Assembly (NCBI GenBank): GCA_030040315.1
Contig: JASHTY010000336.1
Span: 1 to 36,355 of the forward strand
Origin: Terriglobia bacterium
GTDB lineage: Bacteria; Acidobacteriota; Terriglobia; UBA7540
Length of the DNA stretch: 36,355 nt
Direction of reading: 5' to 3'
Under the pieces are notes generated by a model. The model was not told the DNA's origin. It saw only the letters and a program-made list of their open reading frames with translations, and did not search any database. This document shows positions 32,924-36,355 of this stretch, in pieces (positions within the stretch are counted from its first letter, which is position 1; every line of letters begins with the position of its first letter). Made by a program: the position numbers and the translations under genes.

Positions 32924-34957
32924 TTACCATTCAATGGGCTCGTCGGGCACGAAGCGCTCAATTTCGCGGAACGGGGTATTTGAAGCAAGATAATGGCTGC
33001 GTTGATAGAGTGGCCCATTCTCTCCGCCCGGGCTCACACCGATGACCGTGTTGCCTTTGATATCCAGAGTGTACGGGAAATTGCCGATCGTCTCTTTTGT
33101 CCTGTGCCGCGAAATTGGAAATGCTACTGCAACCAGTTCGCCCGGTGCGGCGCTGCCCAAATTGAGGTAGCGGCCCTCCCATCGGAAGCTCCGCTGCTTC
33201 CCATTGGTCATGCCAACGACTTCAGAGCTGTTCGCAGGAATCCACTCCGGCACGCGCAGGCGGACAACGCTGAGCGGCTTTTTCACTTTTAGCTCCACCT
33301 TCCCTTCATACGGAATATAGCTGCAAACGTCTGCCCACTCGGAGGCACGGTTCAGAAGCAGGTTTACACGCAGGCCGCCTTCTTCATAGGCAAGCATGTG
33401 CTCCCACAGGTAGTACATCGTTCGCGCGGAGTTGCCGGTGCAGCAGTGCTGGATGGAGTGCGGATGATTGGGCGCCTCGACGCCGAAATCATTGCCCGTG
33501 GACCAGCCCGCGAAGGCGCCGACGCTGCGCTCGGGAACGTGGTCCGCCGTTTCATTCCACGCCACTGGCTTATGGGGGTAGCGTTCGGCCTGGCGATAAA
33601 CCCATTCCGCGCTGGTAAGCTGTGATTCGGCAAAGTGATTGCGCGTCCAGCGATCGGCGTCATCCCAATAGTCAGCCACGCCCGCGGAGCTTAGCTTGAG
33701 GGCCATCGCCAGCATGTCGGCAATCGTATCCGTTTCACACCGGTCGTACCGCGGCAGAAACCATTCCGGAAAAAATCCCGTCAGCGCGCAACTGTAATTC
33801 GACTTCGCCCACTCGTATGAAGCCCTGACGAATTCAATTGTCTCCTTGTCCCGGGCGGCGAGGCCGTATTCGAGCAACGACAATAAGCCGATGCAGTGGC
33901 TGTGCCCGTGGCCGCCATTAACGAGCGACTCGACGTTCCAGCTCTTCACCCACTGTTTCTCCATGGGACTGAAGAGCCAGGCACCGTCTGCCTGATAATA
34001 CTGAGCCTGGTGGCGAACGTAGTGCGCCAGCTTTCCGGCGAGGCGGAGGGCGGGCTCGTATCCGGTCGCGCGATAGTACTGGCTAAGCCCTTGAACGATG
34101 CGGCCGCTATTCTCCTCCGCCATAACACCCGTCGGCATGGGGGCATTGCGCCCAAACTTCCCGTTGGGAATCAAGCTGCCGTCAGGAAAATAGGCGAAAT
34201 CACCGCGGTCGACCGCAAGCTGGCTCAGGCGGTCGATCATCTTTTCGGCGGCGGACTTCCACAGGGGGTTCTTGTCCCGGAGGTAATAAACCGTGAGCGT
34301 GGAGATCGCCCTTTGGCATGACATGGGGTTCCCAATGTGCGCGACCGCGGGGTCGTTGATGGCAATCGTCTCCCCATCGGGAGCCCAACAGGGCCGGGCG
34401 TAGGTGATGGCGACGCTGACCGAGCTCCAGGGCCGGCCACCGAAAGGCACGTAGACCAATCCATCCGGCCCGATCATCTTCAACAGGACGCGCGTCCAGG
34501 TTGGATCCACCTGGTTGTTCTGAGTGCTTCCGGTGGCGATGCGGAGAAGTGGCAGCGCCTCCATCATGCCTTCGACGTTTTGAACCCAGTCGTTGAAGTT
34601 GTGCTCCATCACCGGAGGGTTCCGGTAGAACGTCGCCAGCCAATACACTTCCTCGTCGGCGTTGCTGTCAGTAATCGACGTCAGAGCATTGATGCAGAGC
34701 TTCGCGCGCTCGGCAACGTCCAGTGTGTCCGGAACTGCGTCGACATACCGCTGGCCACGTGCGGGTAGAGTTTCAAAGTGTGGAACATTCTCCCGAATAT
34801 ATTGAACATTGAGCTTTCCCGGTGGCAGGGAGTGCGGAACATTGAATGATGCAGAAAAGCCGGAGGGCGAAAGCAACAGGTCATGGTCTTGATCATCGGC
34901 CAGCAAAGTGCTGCTCATCGCGAGCAGTGACGTTTTTACAAAATCACGCCGGTCCAT
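32924..34957 (-). CDS. Tat-exported GH127/DUF1680-clan glycosidase-like protein
   Basis: This is a probable exported glycosidase of the (alpha/alpha)6-barrel clan that includes GH127 beta-L-arabinofuranosidases. The N-terminus is a short twin-arginine signal (MDRRDFVKTSLLAMS). The barrel spans about 80-530 and contains GHGHSHCIG (350-358), RCETDTIADMLAMALKLS (406-423) and HCCTGNSARTMYYLWEH (Cys505-Cys506). A C-terminal beta domain follows (VNLLLNRASEWADVCSYIPYEG, LRVPEWI). In characterised GH127 enzymes a Cys-Cys pair near this position binds zinc and supplies the nucleophile. The second region has Cys before Glu, unlike the usual Glu-x-Cys order, so activity and substrate are unsure. It lies between the fusion gene (about 120 bp upstream) and the CRTAC1-type gene. 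Confidence 0.8.
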   Translation of the reverse strand: MDRRDFVKTSLLAMSSTLLADDQDHDLLLSPSGFSASFNVPHSLPPGKLNVQYIRENVPHFETLPARGQRYVDAVPDTLDVAERAKLCINALTSITDSNADEEVYWLATFYRNPPVMEHNFNDWVQNVEGMMEALPLLRIATGSTQNNQVDPTWTRVLLKMIGPDGLVYVPFGGRPWSSVSVAITYARPCWAPDGETIAINDPAVAHIGNPMSCQRAISTLTVYYLRDKNPLWKSAAEKMIDRLSQLAVDRGDFAYFPDGSLIPNGKFGRNAPMPTGVMAEENSGRIVQGLSQYYRATGYEPALRLAGKLAHYVRHQAQYYQADGAWLFSPMEKQWVKSWNVESLVNGGHGHSHCIGLLSLLEYGLAARDKETIEFVRASYEWAKSNYSCALTGFFPEWFLPRYDRCETDTIADMLAMALKLSSAGVADYWDDADRWTRNHFAESQLTSAEWVYRQAERYPHKPVAWNETADHVPERSVGAFAGWSTGNDFGVEAPNHPHSIQHCCTGNSARTMYYLWEHMLAYEEGGLRVNLLLNRASEWADVCSYIPYEGKVELKVKKPLSVVRLRVPEWIPANSSEVVGMTNGKQRSFRWEGRYLNLGSAAPGELVAVAFPISRHRTKETIGNFPYTLDIKGNTVIGVSPGGENGPLYQRSHYLASNTPFREIERFVPDEPIEW

Positions 34958-35078
34958 TTAAGTTGATCCACAGAATGTTCAGTACTTGCCCTGGGGCGGG
35001 CATTCGTCCTGTCCGCATTTTGGAAGGATTTGTAATCTCGTTTGAGGTCTTCGGCATTGAAGGCCGTCAAGCGCTTCT

Positions 35079-36355
35079 TCAAGGTTCTGTTTTTCTGCGC
35101 ATCAGAGCAGCCCACGCCGGGGGCCCCGCCGCTCCCTGCCGGTTTGATTCCAGCCTGTATTCTCGCAGCCATTCTAGGTTAAAGAGCGGAAGGAAGTCAA
35201 AGTTCAGCTCTTCTTCCGTAACTCCCGTGGAACCATCTTCGGCGGGATGCGAGCCTCGCTTGGAAGCGAGCAGCAGAAGCTGCGTGCCCGGGTGCGAATA
35301 GCGCCGGATGGTTTCGAGGTAGGCGGACAAATTCTGATCGCGCACCACGTGGTAGCAGCCGCGATCATAGATGAAGTCAAAAGGTTCCAATGCGGGAGGC
35401 GCCAGCACATCCGCAAGGACCCATCGCACCGACGCGCCGGCTTTCTGAGCTTTTTCCTTGGCTTGCCCAAGCGCGGTCGGTGCCACGTCCATCGCCGTGA
35501 CATCGAATCCCTTACTCGCCAGATAAATCGCGTCGTTGCCGCTTCCACAGCAAAGATCGATTGCGCGGCATCGGCGGACTTCGCCGGAATCGACGACCCG
35601 GATTAGTTCATCGGCGGCATGGCCAATATCCCAAATGGGAGGGTGTGCGGCGCGGTAGTCTGAATCCCATAAATCGAGCAGGCGGCCGCCTTCCGGCCCG
35701 TGCGGCAGGATGCCACTCGCCAGCGGCCGGTCAGGGGTTAGAACTTTCCCGCTGCGGTCGTCGATGGCAACATTGCCGGAGCCTTCAGCCAAGGGGGGAA
35801 GGGTCAGATGAAAGACCTGGTCGCCCGCTGCCACCGTCAACTTCCATCGTCCGCCATCATGAGCCATTTCTGATTGCAAAATCGGCCCTTGGTCGCCCAA
35901 ACGGTGAATGTGAAACACTGAGAGAAACCGGCCCTGACTGGAACTTGCCGGTGCAACGGTTGCAAGAATATAAGTCGATGCCTTCGCACCGCCCGCTGCG
36001 CGATCTTCACTCTGGTAAGTAAAATTTTGAGGAAGCACGGACTGCCAGGAAATCGCGCGGTCTCCCGAGATCGTTTCCACGGTGTGCCCTTTGATGGCAA
36101 TCCGATCATGGCTGTAGACCAGCCACTTTCGACGGGATGAGGAGGGGCCGGCCGCCTGATCGTCGATGATGAAGGTGGCGGGACGTAAGACGATTACACG
36201 CCGTATGAGTTTCGTGCCCAATCCATCATCCGGATGATCGTGTTGCTCGTTACCACACGATGTGGCATTCCCAACAGCGGAAATGAAGAATCGATTCTCT
36301 TCAAACGCCGTCACACCATCCCTCGGCGAACCTGAAAAGAATTGTTTAAGCATGA
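35079..36355 (-). CDS. Heparinase II/III-like domain fused to a SAM methyltransferase (5' partial)
   Basis: The frame stays open to the window edge, so the N-terminus is missing; the ORF-track ATG at 36353 is probably internal. Residues 1 to about 220 look like the C-terminal beta-sandwich of heparinase II/III-type lyases (RRVIVLRPATFIIDDQ, KWLVYSHDRIAIKGHTVET). Residues about 225-424 form a complete class I methyltransferase of the thiopurine-methyltransferase-like group: LWDSDYRAAHPPIWDIG, SAM loop AIDLCCGSGNDAIYLA (264-279), VTAMDVAPTAL, and FDFIYDRGCYHVVR. The two parts are joined in one frame with no stop. Such a fusion is not known to me. A polysaccharide lyase acts outside the cytoplasm whereas SAM is cytoplasmic, so the arrangement is puzzling. 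Sequence error, or two genes joined by loss of a stop, are alternatives. Confidence 0.75.
   Translation of the reverse strand, partial: MLKQFFSGSPRDGVTAFEENRFFISAVGNATSCGNEQHDHPDDGLGTKLIRRVIVLRPATFIIDDQAAGPSSSRRKWLVYSHDRIAIKGHTVETISGDRAISWQSVLPQNFTYQSEDRAAGGAKASTYILATVAPASSSQGRFLSVFHIHRLGDQGPILQSEMAHDGGRWKLTVAAGDQVFHLTLPPLAEGSGNVAIDDRSGKVLTPDRPLASGILPHGPEGGRLLDLWDSDYRAAHPPIWDIGHAADELIRVVDSGEVRRCRAIDLCCGSGNDAIYLASKGFDVTAMDVAPTALGQAKEKAQKAGASVRWVLADVLAPPALEPFDFIYDRGCYHVVRDQNLSAYLETIRRYSHPGTQLLLLASKRGSHPAEDGSTGVTEEELNFDFLPLFNLEWLREYRLESNRQGAAGPPAWAALMRRKTEP

Overview
The window looks like part of an Acidobacteriota (Terriglobia/Bryobacteria-type) chromosome, with moderately high G+C judged by eye. 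The main reasons are two very large Oar-like TonB-dependent receptors with an N-terminal carboxypeptidase-regulatory-like domain, an FG-GAP/ASPIC-UnbV (CRTAC1-type) protein, a set of secreted TPR proteins, and several Tat-exported or Sec-exported glycoside hydrolases. This combination is typical of that phylum. No rRNA, tRNA, CRISPR array or intact mobile element was seen. Both ends of the window cut through coding sequence.

Left block (about 1-9540). A partial or decayed frame runs off the left edge on the minus strand. Next come two minus-strand exported glycosidase-like genes: a Tat-exported GHL6/GH42-like protein and a Sec-exported DUF6259-type protein. They are divergent from a plus-strand GntR/HutC regulator. 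That regulator has a clear sigma70-type promoter, and a perfect inverted repeat overlies its -10. A degraded ISL3-like transposase remnant probably lies between the regulator and the convergent epimerase gene.

Catabolic block (7382-20768, all minus strand). In transcription order this reads: Oar-like TonB receptor, truncated remnant of a second such receptor, exported six-hairpin-type glycosidase, Tat-exported DUF6259 protein, MFS transporter, MurQ (MurNAc-6-phosphate etherase), BadF/MurK-like amino-sugar kinase, and NAD-dependent epimerase-like protein. I read this as a PUL-like saccharide utilisation locus: outer-membrane uptake, periplasmic trimming, inner-membrane import, phosphorylation, and ether cleavage that removes D-lactate. 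The GntR protein is the obvious candidate regulator. MurQ beside a BadF-type kinase points to MurNAc or a related lactyl-ether sugar. No recognised muramidase or NagZ is present, so the starting polymer is uncertain.

Right block (21745-36355). Three tandem secreted TPR genes (minus) and a divergent fourth (plus) are clearly paralogous. A convergent second Oar-like receptor follows, with a strong terminator. Upstream of that receptor on the minus strand lie a CRTAC1-type beta-propeller protein, a Tat-exported GH127/DUF1680-clan protein with a Cys-Cys motif, and, at the right edge, a gene that fuses a heparinase II/III-like beta-sandwich to a SAM-dependent methyltransferase.

The most unusual items are the lyase-methyltransferase fusion, the MurQ-kinase locus joined to DUF6259 glycosidases, the four-gene TPR cluster between two receptors, and the truncated receptor duplicate. 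All functional assignments are by motif reading only. No database search was run.
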